Source: Bacteroidota bacterium
Lineage (GTDB): Bacteria; Bacteroidota; Bacteroidia; NS11-12g; UBA9320
NCBI GenBank assembly: GCA_016124755.1
Contig: WGNA01000003.1
Coordinates: forward strand, 1-64,000
Direction of reading: 5' to 3'
Length of the DNA stretch: 64,000 nt
In this document: piece by piece, positions 47,976 to 58,155 of the stretch
Numbering within the stretch: position 1 is the first letter of the stretch
How the letters are laid out: the number at the start of each line of letters is the position of its first letter
Translations under genes and position numbers: made by a program
The notes under the pieces: generated by a model
Seen by the model: the letters and a program-made list of their open reading frames with translations, nothing else
The model's database searches: none
Told to the model about the DNA's origin: nothing

Positions 47976-50900
47976 ATGCCAACCACAACCGTTCAGAAAT
48001 TTTCGTTTCATTTCTTTTCTGTTCCGGTTTTACTCTTTTTACTAATTCAAACCGGATTTGCTCAAACCGGATACGTTGAAAACAAAGGGCAATGGAATGC
48101 TGAAATAAAATTCAGGATGACCGTTCCCGGAGCCATTATCTATCTGAAACAGAATTCCGTTTCCGTACTTCAATATGATGATAAACAATGGTCGGAGATT
48201 GTGGATCAGCATCATCATTCTTCCGGAAAGCTCGAAAAATTCATTCAGAATGTTACGGATAAAAAGCTACATCTGCATCATTACGAGATATCATTTCCGG
48301 GTGCATCAGCAATTGTAAATCCGGTTGGTGAACAGGCTTCCTCCTGCCACTACAATTACTTTATAGGCAATGACGAAAATAAATTTGCCAGCAACGTAAA
48401 AGATTTCAGTTCGGTTCGGTATCCGGAAATCTATCCGGGAATTGATCTTCTTATTTATGCAACCGGCTATGGTTTAAAATACGATTTCATCCTGAGCCCC
48501 GGCGCTGATTTGTCTTTAATTAAAGTGCTGTATAATCACGTAGATCAGATCCGGTCTGAGTCGGACACAACCGTATTAATTAAAACTTCGCTTGGAGAGT
48601 TCCGGGAAATTCTGCCTCATTCCTATCAATACATCAACGGAAGTATTTTTAATGTGGCTTGTCAATTCCTGTTAAATAAGGATACGCTGAGTTTAGGCTG
48701 TAAAGAATTTAGTCCGCAGCATACACTCACCATTGATCCACAGGTTGTTTTTGCAACTTATGCGGGAAATACTGCCGATAATTTTGGCTACACTGCGACA
48801 TACGACGATGATGGTCATTTGTTCTCCGGTGGTATTTGTACCAGTCCGGATTTTTCATTTAATAAAAACGGGAGATATCCCGCAACCACCGGCGCATTCG
48901 ACGAAACCTATAACGGAGGAGGTGTTTACGGGGAATATTTCTTCTCGTGTGATATCACTTTGAGCAAATACAGTCCGGACGGAAGTACCCTTCTGTATGC
49001 GACCTATCTTGGCGGATCGCACAATGAATATCCGCAGAGTATTATTGTTGACCACACAGGAGAATTGGTTGTATTTGGGACGACATTTTCAACGAATTAT
49101 CCGACAACAGCCAATGCTTTTCAACGAAACATTAATGGAAAAAGCGATATCATTATTACCCGCTTCTCCCCGGATGGAAGCAGTCTGGTAGGTTCTACCT
49201 ATGTCGGTGGTTCTGAAATGGATGGCCTGAATGAAGACGGAGTACTGAACTTCTTTTATGCCGATAATTTCAGAGGTGAGGTTATACTCGATTCAAACAG
49301 CAATGTTTACGCAGTGAGCACCACTTTTTCGACCGACTTCCCGGTTGTCAATGCCTTTCAAAATACCTTGTCGGGAGGGTCAGATGGAGTTATTCTTCGG
49401 TTTAACCCCGATCTGAGTTCATTAAAATGGAGTTCGTATCTCGGAGGAAGATTGAGTGACGCATTGTACAGTATTGATATTGATACTTCCGGTAAAATCT
49501 TCGTTTCAGGAGGAACAAGAAGTGATGATCTTCCCAAGTCTACAGGCAAAATCGGAACAACATACAAAGGTGGAATTTCAGATGGGTTTATCGCTAAAGT
49601 TGATCCTTTTACAAACAGCCTGATTAAAACTGCCTATTGGGGTTCCAATTCTTATGAGCAGATTTATTCATTAGAAATCGACAATGATAATAGCGTATAT
49701 GTAGTGGGGCAAAATCTGGAGAAGATGCCGGTTGTAGGTACCGTTTATGAAAACCCGAACTCCGGTCAGTTTCTCTCAAAATTTGATGACGAACTGGATA
49801 ACGTTATCTGGTCTACCGTATTCGGAACCGGTGACGGAAAACCCGACATTACCATCAATGCTTTTCTGGTTGATGAATGCGGAAGACTATTTATTTCGGG
49901 CTGGGGTGGTAAAACGAGCAATTACAGTTTCAGCAATACGAACAAGTTGCCGATTACTTCCGACGCATATCAGAAGACAACTGATGGAAGTGATTTCTAT
50001 TTAATGGTGTTGAGCAGAAACGCCAAAGCACTTGCGTATGCAACCTATTTTGGAGGGAGCAAAACGCACGATCACGTTGACGGAGGAACAAGCCGTTTCG
50101 ATAAAAAAGGTGTGATTTATCAATCGGTTTGTGCCAGTTGTCCTGATATCGGGCAACATGCCATCAGTGATTTTCCGACCACACCCGGTGCCTTCGCCGA
50201 GAAAAACATTAGCCCAAGATGCAGTAACGCATCCTTCAAAATTGCATTTGGTAATCTCAACCGTCCTCCGCAATTGAGCAGCAAACTTTTGCATGTTCGG
50301 GTTTTAGATACATTGAATCATACCTACGTGATTCACGATCCTGATGAAGACAGCATTTTTGTTACGATGACGACAGATCAGAAAATGATAGGTCGTTTCA
50401 GTGGTTTCAATTCGTATTCAACCGGAGAAACAAACTGGTCGCAACGCATCAGTTTCTCTCCGATCTGTGGCGATGAAGGCGATACTATTCGGGTAAACTT
50501 TTATGCAGTCGACAAAGGTTGTCCTGAAATTAAAGACAGCCAGTCTTATATTGACATTGTTGTAGATCCTGCTCCTGTGATAGACCCACCGGAATATGTC
50601 TGTCTCAATTTTGCTGAAAATGATGCGATTCGGTTGACCTGGGATGCCATCCAGGAATCGAAGTATTTCGATAAAATCACTTTATACAGAATCGATCCAT
50701 CGGGTAATGTTAAAATTCTGACCACAACAACTGCTTATGCCGGAGGAAGCTTTACCGATCTCGACGTTATCGCCCCGAAAAAAAATAATTACATCTACTA
50801 CATGATTGTTACGAATGTTTGTGGAGTCGATGGTCCATCATCCTATAAAATTTCAACTACCAAGGAATTTATTTTCCCGATAAAAGTGTCGTACGTAACC

Positions 50901-51707
50901 ACCGCAACCGTAACCGACGAAAATGAGGTTGAAGTTTATTGGGCGCATTCAGATGAAGAAGATTTTGGTAGTTACGATATCTATAAAAAGAAGAACAATC
51001 TTCAGGATTCCTTTGAATATGTTACCTCTACCTACAACCGGCACGACACCTCCTTTACAGATAAAAAAGTTCAGGTAAACAAGCAGTCGTATTGTTATGC
51101 CATAGTGGTTACAGACAATTGCGGTCATGTAAGTCAGCGAAGCAACAAAGGATGCACAATAGTTCTCGACGGTATCAGCACTCCATTCAAACACCATGTT
51201 TTCTGGAATGAATACGAAGTCTGGGATGCCGGGGTTGAACGGTACACGCTGAGCCGAAGTGTGGATACCGGTTCATTAAGACCTATTGTTTCCACAGAAT
51301 TCAATATCACAACCTTTAACGACACCAGCTTTGATTACAATTGGGGCGGATACTGGTATCGGGTTACGGCATACGAAAACGCAGGAGACTACAATGCAGA
51401 AAGTCAATCGAACAAAATTTATCTTATTCAGCCACCGCTGCTGCACGTACCGAATGCCTTTACCGCCAATGGCGACGGGTTAAATGAATTATGGGGTATT
51501 GTTCCGGTTTTTGTAAAGGAATATCATGTGCAGGTTTACGATCGATGGGGCAGCAAAGTCTACGATTCTCAAGACAAACTAACCGATTGGGACGGATTTA
51601 TCAGAGGTGTTCAGACTGCCAATTCGGTTTATGTTTATGCGATTCGATACACAGGTTGGGATGGATCGGTTCATTATCGCAAAGGAACTGTGACCATCCT
51701 CAGATAA
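47976..51707 (+). CDS. Large secreted SBBP-repeat protein with gliding-motility/T9SS type B C-terminal domain
   Basis: Secreted protein of 1243 residues from the ATG at 47976 (a GTG at 47973 is less likely). Signal peptide ends LIQTGFAQ. Residues about 30-250 form a DUF7948-like domain (GYVENKGQWNAEIKF). Residues about 260-740 contain SBBP-type propeller blades (YATYLGGSHNEYPQSI, VGSTYVGGSEMDGL, WSSYLGGRLSDALYS). Residues about 790-1140 have cadherin/fibronectin-like modules. The end (LLHVPNAFTANGDGLN, VYDRWGSKVYDS, GTVTILR) is a CHU_C gliding-motility-associated domain, a type B T9SS signal. Confidence 0.9.
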   Translation: MPTTTVQKFSFHFFSVPVLLFLLIQTGFAQTGYVENKGQWNAEIKFRMTVPGAIIYLKQNSVSVLQYDDKQWSEIVDQHHHSSGKLEKFIQNVTDKKLHLHHYEISFPGASAIVNPVGEQASSCHYNYFIGNDENKFASNVKDFSSVRYPEIYPGIDLLIYATGYGLKYDFILSPGADLSLIKVLYNHVDQIRSESDTTVLIKTSLGEFREILPHSYQYINGSIFNVACQFLLNKDTLSLGCKEFSPQHTLTIDPQVVFATYAGNTADNFGYTATYDDDGHLFSGGICTSPDFSFNKNGRYPATTGAFDETYNGGGVYGEYFFSCDITLSKYSPDGSTLLYATYLGGSHNEYPQSIIVDHTGELVVFGTTFSTNYPTTANAFQRNINGKSDIIITRFSPDGSSLVGSTYVGGSEMDGLNEDGVLNFFYADNFRGEVILDSNSNVYAVSTTFSTDFPVVNAFQNTLSGGSDGVILRFNPDLSSLKWSSYLGGRLSDALYSIDIDTSGKIFVSGGTRSDDLPKSTGKIGTTYKGGISDGFIAKVDPFTNSLIKTAYWGSNSYEQIYSLEIDNDNSVYVVGQNLEKMPVVGTVYENPNSGQFLSKFDDELDNVIWSTVFGTGDGKPDITINAFLVDECGRLFISGWGGKTSNYSFSNTNKLPITSDAYQKTTDGSDFYLMVLSRNAKALAYATYFGGSKTHDHVDGGTSRFDKKGVIYQSVCASCPDIGQHAISDFPTTPGAFAEKNISPRCSNASFKIAFGNLNRPPQLSSKLLHVRVLDTLNHTYVIHDPDEDSIFVTMTTDQKMIGRFSGFNSYSTGETNWSQRISFSPICGDEGDTIRVNFYAVDKGCPEIKDSQSYIDIVVDPAPVIDPPEYVCLNFAENDAIRLTWDAIQESKYFDKITLYRIDPSGNVKILTTTTAYAGGSFTDLDVIAPKKNNYIYYMIVTNVCGVDGPSSYKISTTKEFIFPIKVSYVTTATVTDENEVEVYWAHSDEEDFGSYDIYKKKNNLQDSFEYVTSTYNRHDTSFTDKKVQVNKQSYCYAIVVTDNCGHVSQRSNKGCTIVLDGISTPFKHHVFWNEYEVWDAGVERYTLSRSVDTGSLRPIVSTEFNITTFNDTSFDYNWGGYWYRVTAYENAGDYNAESQSNKIYLIQPPLLHVPNAFTANGDGLNELWGIVPVFVKEYHVQVYDRWGSKVYDSQDKLTDWDGFIRGVQTANSVYVYAIRYTGWDGSVHYRKGTVTILR

Positions 51708-51798
51708 TCCTGATGAAAATTGTTGATATTGATGCTTACTTAACTGAATCGTAAGCTTTTGATCTTATTGATATCAGTTTTTCCAGTATTTATTTGTA

Positions 51799-51806
51799 TA
51801 TCTTTG
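51799..51806 (+). promoter_or_regulatory. Candidate -7 promoter box of the CapD-like gene
   Basis: TATCTTTG matches TAnnTTTG and lies 25 bp upstream of the start codon. An upstream TTTTT run at about 51778 is a weak -33 candidate. Confidence 0.5.
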
Positions 51807-51831
51807 TCGGGTGTAGATAGTAAACTACGAA

Positions 51832-53742
51832 ATGCCAATTAACTATATCCGTCGATTTACCAACAGGCACATGCCCCGTTGGGTCGTACTCAACTTTGAT
51901 CTTCTTGTCGCCGCCCTGTCTTTTTCATTCTCTTATCTGCTGATTCAGAATGTAAGACATCATCAGTTCAGTGTGAAGGGTTGGTTGTACCCGCTTGTTT
52001 TGGTTTTGAGTATCCGATTAGTGGGTATTGTAATCACCAAGTCGTATAAAGGAATTATCAAATACACCAGCTCTCAGGATGCTGTGCGAATCTTCAAAGC
52101 AATGGTAATGAGTACCGCCGGTATTCTTTTCGTTCAACAGTTCGTGCTTCTTGCATTCGGGACTAAAATTATCACGGCATCTGTAATTGTTGTTGACTTC
52201 GCTTTATGTCTTATTCTGCTCACTTCGCTGAGATTAGGTTATAAAATATTGTATCGGTCTCTGGCCAAGAATCCGCTAACTGTTCAAAAGAATGTGGTTA
52301 TCTACGGAGCCGGATCAACCGGTATTGCGGCGAAGCGCAGCATCGAAACCGACAATTCCAGCAATCTCCGGGTTATCGCATTTCTGGATGACGATAAACA
52401 ACTTGCCGGAAAACTCGCAGAAGGAATTCCGATTTATAATTTCTCTCAACGATTTGAAGACGTTCTCCATAAGTTCAATCCCAGTGAATTGATTATCGCC
52501 ATCCCCAATCTGGTTGGATATAAAAAGAAAAAGGTAATTGAACTTGGCCTTAAACACAACCTTACCATTAAGAATGTTCCCCCCGTCGACACCTGGATCA
52601 ATGGAGAATTTTCATTCAAACAAATCAAGGGAGTGAACATCGAAGATCTTCTGGGCCGTGAACCGATTAATCTGGAGAATAATAATATTCAGCGTTCGAT
52701 TCTCGGAAAGACTGTTCTCATCACCGGTGCTGCCGGTTCAATCGGAAGTGAGATCGCGAAACAATGTCTGTGGTACAAACCCGCGAAACTCATTTTGCTG
52801 GATCAGGCGGAAACTCCGCTTTACGAACTCGAATATCAGTTAAAGTCGGATCGTATTGAAATGGTAATAGCAGATGTTTCCAATCAATCGAGAATGGAAA
52901 ATGTCTTCAAAACTTTTAAACCTGAAGTTGTCTTCCACGCCGCTGCATACAAACACGTTCCGCTGATGGAAGACAATCCGTACGAAGCACTAAAGACAAA
53001 TGTTTTCGGAACACGGATTACAGCCAACCTCGCAGTGAAATACGAAACGGAAAAATTTGTTTTCGTATCAACCGATAAGGCTGTGAACCCTACAAATATC
53101 ATGGGGGCTTCCAAGAGAATAGCCGAGGTTTACGTTCAGTCGTTCAATAATTTTCTGAGCCTTAAAGACGACCACCACACCCGTTTTATCACTACGAGAT
53201 TCGGAAATGTTCTCGGGTCGAATGGTTCCGTAATTCCCAGGTTCCAGAATCAGATTGAAAAAGGAGGACCCATCACGGTTACTCATCCCGACATTACCCG
53301 ATATTTCATGACTATTCCGGAAGCTTGTCAATTGGTTTTAGAAGCCGGTGCAATGGGGAACGGCGGAGAAATTTTCATTTTTGATATGGGTGAGTCGGTT
53401 AAAATTGTTGACCTCGCGAAAAAGATGATCCGACTTTCCGGATTCGACGAAGGAAAAGAAATCGATATTGTCTTTACCGGTTTGCGTCCCGGGGAAAAAC
53501 TCACCGAAGAATTACTCAATCAACACGAGAGTACTATCGGCACTCATCATCCGAAAATTATGATTGCCCGGGTTCGCGAATACAACTTCCATGAGGTTAA
53601 CGACATCATCGACAGTCTTTGTAACCGGGAAGAAAGATTAACCAACCGGTTGATTGTAACGACGATGAAACAACTGGTTCCGGAATACATCAGCAACAAT
53701 TCGCAGTATGAAGCGCTCGATAACAAAGCGGTTGTTTCCTGA
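51832..53742 (+). CDS. Membrane nucleotide-sugar 4,6-dehydratase (CapD/WbpM/FlaA1 family)
   Basis: Protein of 636 residues. Four N-terminal membrane helices (about 18-140) precede a first Rossmann segment (NVVIYGAGSTGIAAKRSI). A second NAD-binding site VLITGAAGSIGSEIAKQ is near residue 300. The SDR core has VFHAAAYKHVPLMEDNP, FVSTDKAVNPTNIMGASKR and RFGNVLGSNGSVIPRF. At the canonical YxxxK position the sequence reads MGASK, with Met in place of Tyr, as in the long WbpM-type members. Predicted to convert UDP-GlcNAc-type sugars to 4-keto-6-deoxy forms for surface glycans (family knowledge). Confidence 0.93.
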   Translation: MPINYIRRFTNRHMPRWVVLNFDLLVAALSFSFSYLLIQNVRHHQFSVKGWLYPLVLVLSIRLVGIVITKSYKGIIKYTSSQDAVRIFKAMVMSTAGILFVQQFVLLAFGTKIITASVIVVDFALCLILLTSLRLGYKILYRSLAKNPLTVQKNVVIYGAGSTGIAAKRSIETDNSSNLRVIAFLDDDKQLAGKLAEGIPIYNFSQRFEDVLHKFNPSELIIAIPNLVGYKKKKVIELGLKHNLTIKNVPPVDTWINGEFSFKQIKGVNIEDLLGREPINLENNNIQRSILGKTVLITGAAGSIGSEIAKQCLWYKPAKLILLDQAETPLYELEYQLKSDRIEMVIADVSNQSRMENVFKTFKPEVVFHAAAYKHVPLMEDNPYEALKTNVFGTRITANLAVKYETEKFVFVSTDKAVNPTNIMGASKRIAEVYVQSFNNFLSLKDDHHTRFITTRFGNVLGSNGSVIPRFQNQIEKGGPITVTHPDITRYFMTIPEACQLVLEAGAMGNGGEIFIFDMGESVKIVDLAKKMIRLSGFDEGKEIDIVFTGLRPGEKLTEELLNQHESTIGTHHPKIMIARVREYNFHEVNDIIDSLCNREERLTNRLIVTTMKQLVPEYISNNSQYEALDNKAVVS

Positions 53743-53787
53743 ACGAATTCAACACCGATAAACAAAAGGTAAAAACTATCTTCAATA

Positions 53788-53817
53788 AAAAAAGCCCCGT
53801 GTATAACGAGGCTTTTT
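53788..53817. terminator. Bidirectional terminator between convergent genes
   Basis: AAAAAGCC(C)CGT pairs with ACG(A)GGCTTTTT around a short TGTATA-type loop, with A and T runs on each side. It serves both the CapD-like gene (+) and the dehydrogenase gene (-). Confidence 0.85.
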
Positions 53818-53838
53818 CTTTATATCTAATAGTTCGAA

Positions 53839-54939
53839 TCAGATTCTTGATTTCACAAGCATGATGTCGTGAATTCTCTTTTCTGCAAGTTTGGTAGCTG
53901 CAGCTTGAGTGTGAATTCCTTCTTCATCAGAAAGCTTGTAAATAGATGAAAGTGTTTCGTAAATACGTTCGGTATCCCGGATCGCATTTTCTCTGTGGTA
54001 TCCGGTGTATTCAGAATACACATTGATTAAACCTCCTGCATTAATGAGGAAGTCGGGTGCATACAGAATTCCTTTATCGGTAAGCATAGGTCCGTGAATA
54101 TCTTCATCTTCCAACTGGTTGTTTGCAGCCCCAGCAATAATTTCACATTTCAATCGATCGATGGTTTCTGAATTTACGATTCCACCCAATGCGCAGGGGG
54201 CAAAAATTTCAGCATCCGTATCGAAAATTTCATCTCCGGTAACTACCTGTGCGCCATATCGGTTAGCTGCTTCGTTGAGTGCATCTTCATTCATGTCTGA
54301 AACATAAAAGCGAACACCGTCTTTGTGTAGATATTCTAAAAGGTGCATACCCACTTTACCAATTCCCATCACCGCTATTTTCTTTCCGGTAAGAGATTCG
54401 GTTCCCCATTTCCGTTTTGCGGAAGCTTTAATTCCAACATAAACTCCGTACGCGGTAACCGGTGAAGGATCTCCTCCCCCGCCCCGGCTTTCAGGAAGCC
54501 CTACAACATGGTCTGTTTCCATATTAACATATTCCATGTCTTTGGTTGTTGTTCCAACGTCTTCGGCAGTAATGTATTTACCTCCGAGGTTATTTACGAA
54601 TCTTCCGAATCGTCGCATCAATGCTTCGCTCTTATCGTGATGAGAATCACCGATAATTACCGCTTTAGCTCCTCCGAGATTCAATCCGGAAATAGACGCT
54701 TTGTAGGTCATTCCCCGACTGAGTCGAAGAACGTCGCGAACAGCTTCCGCTTCGTTGTGATACATCCACATTCTGGTTCCTCCGAGTCCGGGGCCAAGTG
54801 TGGTGTTGTGAATTGCGATCAGGGCTTTGAGGCCGGTTTGGGTATCATTACACACCAGAATCTGTTCGTGATTGTGCTCTGAGAGCCCTTCAAACATATT
54901 GGTCTGCAATTGGTTTTTTAGTTCAGATACTTCGATCAT
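53839..54939 (-). CDS. Leucine/phenylalanine/valine-type amino-acid dehydrogenase
   Basis: Protein of 366 residues of the Glu/Leu/Phe/Val dehydrogenase family. The substrate domain has LGGTRMWMYHNEAEAVRD and the catalytic-Lys region GLNLGGAKAVIIGD. The NAD domain has GKKIAVMGIGKVGMHLLEYL, the acidic ribose-binding YVSDMNE and PDFLINAGGLINVYSEY. The length is that of leucine dehydrogenases rather than glutamate dehydrogenases. It reversibly deaminates branched-chain amino acids to oxo acids (family knowledge). Transcribed divergently from the ABC exporter with 78 bp between starts. Confidence 0.92.
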   Translation of the reverse strand: MIEVSELKNQLQTNMFEGLSEHNHEQILVCNDTQTGLKALIAIHNTTLGPGLGGTRMWMYHNEAEAVRDVLRLSRGMTYKASISGLNLGGAKAVIIGDSHHDKSEALMRRFGRFVNNLGGKYITAEDVGTTTKDMEYVNMETDHVVGLPESRGGGGDPSPVTAYGVYVGIKASAKRKWGTESLTGKKIAVMGIGKVGMHLLEYLHKDGVRFYVSDMNEDALNEAANRYGAQVVTGDEIFDTDAEIFAPCALGGIVNSETIDRLKCEIIAGAANNQLEDEDIHGPMLTDKGILYAPDFLINAGGLINVYSEYTGYHRENAIRDTERIYETLSSIYKLSDEEGIHTQAAATKLAEKRIHDIMLVKSRI

Positions 54940-54967
54940 CTCAATAGTATGTATATGTATGGCGGCT

Positions 54968-54975
54968 TAATTTTG
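54968..54975 (+). promoter_or_regulatory. Candidate -7 promoter box of the ABC exporter
   Basis: TAATTTTG matches TAnnTTTG, 42 bp upstream of the TTG start at 55018. A -33 TTG was not found. Confidence 0.35.
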
Positions 54976-55017
54976 CCGATGCGAAATTAGTCTTTTTTTT
55001 ACCAAACAAATTGAAGC

Positions 55018-56802
55018 TTGCAACCTCTATTCTACCTCAATAAATACTTCGTAAAGTACCGCTGGTATTTAGTTTTCGGCATCGTCTTTATCATCCTGTC
55101 AAACGTTTTTGCCATTCTCATTGCGCCAATTGTTCGCACGGCAATCGACACGATGATCGACAACATTAAGGTGTATAATTCACTAGGTATTCGCAAAGAA
55201 ATATTCGCCGGTTCTGTTGCCCGGTCTGCCATATATTTCGGATTGCTGGTTTTGGGAAGCGCATTGATCAAGGGAGTCTTCATGTTCTTTATGCGTCAAA
55301 CCATTATTGTGATGTCGCGACACATTGAATACGACCTCAAGAATGAAATTTTTGGTCATTATCAAAAACTCGGAGCATCGTTCTACAACCGCAATTACAC
55401 AGGTGATTTAATGAACCGTATCAGCGAGGATGTGAGTCAGGTTCGGATGTATCTCGGGCCGGCGATCATGTACACCATTAACCTCTTCTTCCTTTTTATA
55501 CTGGTGATTTCTGTTATGGTTTCCATCAATCCGCAGATTACACTTTATGTGTTGTTGCCACTCCCGGTTTTATCGGTTTCCATTTATTATGTGAGTGAAC
55601 TCATTAATAAAAGAAGTTCCGTACTTCAGGCAAAACTTTCCGGAATCACAACTTATGTTCAGGAAGCATTTTCCGGAATACGGGTTTTAAAAGCGTTTGC
55701 TGCTGAACCCGCCTTCACAAATGCGTTTAGTGAAAAGAGTGATGACTACAAAAAACAATATATGAAATTGGTGCAGGTGAATGCTTTATTTCACCCGCTC
55801 ATGATGATGCTGATCGGATTATCCGTAATTATCACGGTGTATTTTGGCGGAAAGCAGGTAATAGACGGAACCTTTTCGTTCGGGAATATCGCAGAGTACG
55901 TGATTTATGTAAATATGCTCACCTGGCCGGTAGCTTCATTGGGCTGGGTTACCAGTATTATTCAACGGGCATCTGCATCACAGGAAAGAATCAATTCATT
56001 TTTGAATGAAAAACCGGAAAACAAAACCGGAATAAAGGACTTCACTTTTCAAGATTCGATTGAATTTAAAAATGTAAACTTCCGTTTTACCGAAACTGCC
56101 AAACCGGTACTGGAAGACATTTCCTTTAAAATTGAAAAAGGCCAAACCCTCGGTATCATTGGAACTACGGGAAGCGGAAAATCAACACTTGCTTCTCTCC
56201 TGCTCAGATTATATGAACCAACCAATGGAGAAATTACATTAGACAACCTGGCGATTCACAAAACCGATCTGGTGAATTATCGGAATTTGTGGGGTTATGT
56301 GCCGCAGGATATCTTTCTGTTTTCGGAAACCATTCGTGAAAATATCCTATTCGGAAAAGACGAGTTGAATGCAGAAAGTGCCGATGAGCAAATCCGTAAA
56401 TATTCGATAATGGCGGATGTCTGGAAAGATATTGAATCGTTCCCCAAACAACTTGAAACCATTTTGGGTGAACGTGGAATTACGCTGAGTGGCGGACAGA
56501 AACAAAGAGTTGCAATTGCAAGGGCGCTCATTCGGGAGCCGCAAATTATTCTGCTGGACGATTCACTTTCGGCTGTGGACACTCATACAGAAAAAAACAT
56601 CAAACAAAATCTTCGGAACATCTCCGATAATCAAACCCTGATCATCATCTCTCATCGGGTTTCAAGTGTGGAAGACGCAGACCATATTGTTGTACTTGAC
56701 CAGGGCCGCATTGCTGAACAGGGAAGTCCTTCGGATCTTTTGCGTAATAATGGATTGTTTGCGCAAATGGTAGAGACACAATCACAACTCGATGCCGTGT
56801 AA
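55018..56802 (+). CDS. ABC exporter, MsbA-like fused permease and ATPase
   Basis: Half-transporter of 594 residues. Six transmembrane helices lie in residues 10-320 (YRWYLVFGIVFIILSNVFA starts the first). The ATPase domain has Walker A GTTGSGKS, Q-loop YVPQDIFLFSET, signature LSGGQKQR, Walker B ILLDDSLSAVD and H-loop ISHR. The start is a TTG at 55018. No upstream ATG is in frame, and the first helix follows within a normal distance, so TTG is likely genuine. Substrate unknown (lipid, peptide or drug). A single gene, followed about 100 bp later by the DUF3276 operon. Confidence 0.92.
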   Translation: MQPLFYLNKYFVKYRWYLVFGIVFIILSNVFAILIAPIVRTAIDTMIDNIKVYNSLGIRKEIFAGSVARSAIYFGLLVLGSALIKGVFMFFMRQTIIVMSRHIEYDLKNEIFGHYQKLGASFYNRNYTGDLMNRISEDVSQVRMYLGPAIMYTINLFFLFILVISVMVSINPQITLYVLLPLPVLSVSIYYVSELINKRSSVLQAKLSGITTYVQEAFSGIRVLKAFAAEPAFTNAFSEKSDDYKKQYMKLVQVNALFHPLMMMLIGLSVIITVYFGGKQVIDGTFSFGNIAEYVIYVNMLTWPVASLGWVTSIIQRASASQERINSFLNEKPENKTGIKDFTFQDSIEFKNVNFRFTETAKPVLEDISFKIEKGQTLGIIGTTGSGKSTLASLLLRLYEPTNGEITLDNLAIHKTDLVNYRNLWGYVPQDIFLFSETIRENILFGKDELNAESADEQIRKYSIMADVWKDIESFPKQLETILGERGITLSGGQKQRVAIARALIREPQIILLDDSLSAVDTHTEKNIKQNLRNISDNQTLIIISHRVSSVEDADHIVVLDQGRIAEQGSPSDLLRNNGLFAQMVETQSQLDAV

Positions 56803-56904
56803 CGGTACTTCCGTTCGCGTTCCGAATGCCATCTTTTTGTTTGTGAATCAAATTATTATTTCTTTTTTTTGATGTCGTTAAAATGTCTGATAATCTGAAA
56901 AGAA

Positions 56905-57201
56905 ATGCATAACAATCAAGAGAACCGGGAAGTATTTTCCAAGAGGGTGAGGGCTGGAAAAAGGACGTATTTCTTTGATGTAAAGACCACTAAAGGGAAC
57001 GATTACTATATTACCATTACCGAGAGCAAGAAGAAATTTGATGATGGTAATTATGTAAAACACAAGATATTTCTATATAAAGAAGATTTCAACAAATTCA
57101 TGGATGCCTTTACGGAAACCATTAACCACGTGAAATCTGAATTAATGCCCGAATACGATTATGAAGAGTTTCGTCGCGACGACGATGAAGATGATGAGTA
57201 G
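56905..57201 (+). CDS. DUF3276 / PUR-family nucleic-acid-binding protein
   Basis: Protein of 98 residues. VFSKRVRAGKRTYFFDVK, NDYYITITESKKKF and HKIFLYKEDFNKFMDAF are the conserved blocks of DUF3276, whose fold is a PUR-alpha-like single-strand nucleic-acid-binding domain. The C-terminus is highly acidic (RRDDDEDDE). Widespread single-copy gene in Bacteroidota. First gene of a tight operon ending with a cobalamin adenosyltransferase gene. Confidence 0.9.
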   Translation: MHNNQENREVFSKRVRAGKRTYFFDVKTTKGNDYYITITESKKKFDDGNYVKHKIFLYKEDFNKFMDAFTETINHVKSELMPEYDYEEFRRDDDEDDE

Positions 57202-57219
57202 GATCTGAAGAGCAGAGGC

Positions 57220-57729
57220 ATGGTTAAATATTACTGGATTTTTGGAGGCATCGCCGGTTTGAGTTCGGTGGCGCTTGAATATCTTCTTTTCTCAGGTTAT
57301 CTGGGATACGAACACACATACGGAGTGGTTTTGGGCAAATTTCTTTCAATGCTCGTCTGTCTGGTTTTCTGTGTGATTCTCATTAAAAAACTGAAAGGAA
57401 GAATTAGTTTTCTGCGAACTTCTTTCACCGGCTTAATGCTGGCACTCATCTGTTCCGCTATTTCCGGAATCGGCTACTCTTGGATGTACGCGCCGAATGG
57501 TGAATTTTTTCAGCCTACGAAGGATCATGTTCTGGAAGGTTGGAAAAAAGAAAATGCAAACAAGCCGGATGAGTTAATGAAAATTGATGAAGTAAAAACA
57601 AAGATCAACGAAAGATTCTCTCTGAAGAATCACACTTATTTTGATCTCGCCGGCTATCTGGTTTGTGGATTATTCTTCTCGGCATTGCTCGCAGCTTTTG
57701 TTGCCGATCGTTCAAGTTTAACCGGCTGA
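57220..57729 (+). CDS. DUF4199-like small membrane protein
   Basis: Protein of 169 residues with four predicted membrane helices (about 3-22, 36-54, 66-88 and 142-163) and a soluble loop of about 50 residues before the last. KYYWIFGGIAGLSSVALEYL and FLRTSFTGLMLALICSAISGIGYSWMY fit the DUF4199 family common in Bacteroidota. Function unknown. One base separates it from the SRPBCC gene. Confidence 0.75.
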   Translation: MVKYYWIFGGIAGLSSVALEYLLFSGYLGYEHTYGVVLGKFLSMLVCLVFCVILIKKLKGRISFLRTSFTGLMLALICSAISGIGYSWMYAPNGEFFQPTKDHVLEGWKKENANKPDELMKIDEVKTKINERFSLKNHTYFDLAGYLVCGLFFSALLAAFVADRSSLTG

Positions 57730-57730
57730 T

Positions 57731-58153
57731 ATGGCGAATACAATTATAGAAAGTGATTCCGTAATCGTCGACCGACCATTAGGTGCTGTGTTCGCATTTC
57801 TTTCCGATTTGCGCAACTACGAGCCGCTGATGAAAGGTATAATTACCGGTTTTAGTGCAGATGAGGATCGGGCAAGTCTCTCGGTTCAGGGACTCGGAGA
57901 GTTTTCTATTGCCAAATCTGATGTTCAGTTTAATAAGAGTATTACCCTTCACCCATCCGGTAAGTTGCCGTTTCCGTTTGATATCATCTGGTCGTTTTCA
58001 GAATTAGGAGATAAACAAACTTTTGTGAAAGGAGCTGTTCATGCCGAATTGAACATGTTTATGAAAATGATGGCAGAAGGGAAACTGAGGACTTTTGTTT
58101 CTTCTCAATCGGAAAAGATGAAAGACTACCTCGAATCTCAAATCCCGGCCTGA
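57731..58153 (+). CDS. SRPBCC/START-like small protein
   Basis: Protein of 140 residues. An N-terminal strand-helix arrangement (ESDSVIVDRPLGAVFAFLSD, RNYEPLMKG) and central beta strands resemble the helix-grip fold of polyketide-cyclase/START proteins, which bind hydrophobic ligands. No catalytic residues identifiable. It sits between the DUF4199 gene (1 bp gap) and plsC-like gene (2 bp gap), so it is co-translated with lipid-related functions. Confidence 0.75.
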   Translation: MANTIIESDSVIVDRPLGAVFAFLSDLRNYEPLMKGIITGFSADEDRASLSVQGLGEFSIAKSDVQFNKSITLHPSGKLPFPFDIIWSFSELGDKQTFVKGAVHAELNMFMKMMAEGKLRTFVSSQSEKMKDYLESQIPA

Positions 58154-58155
58154 TT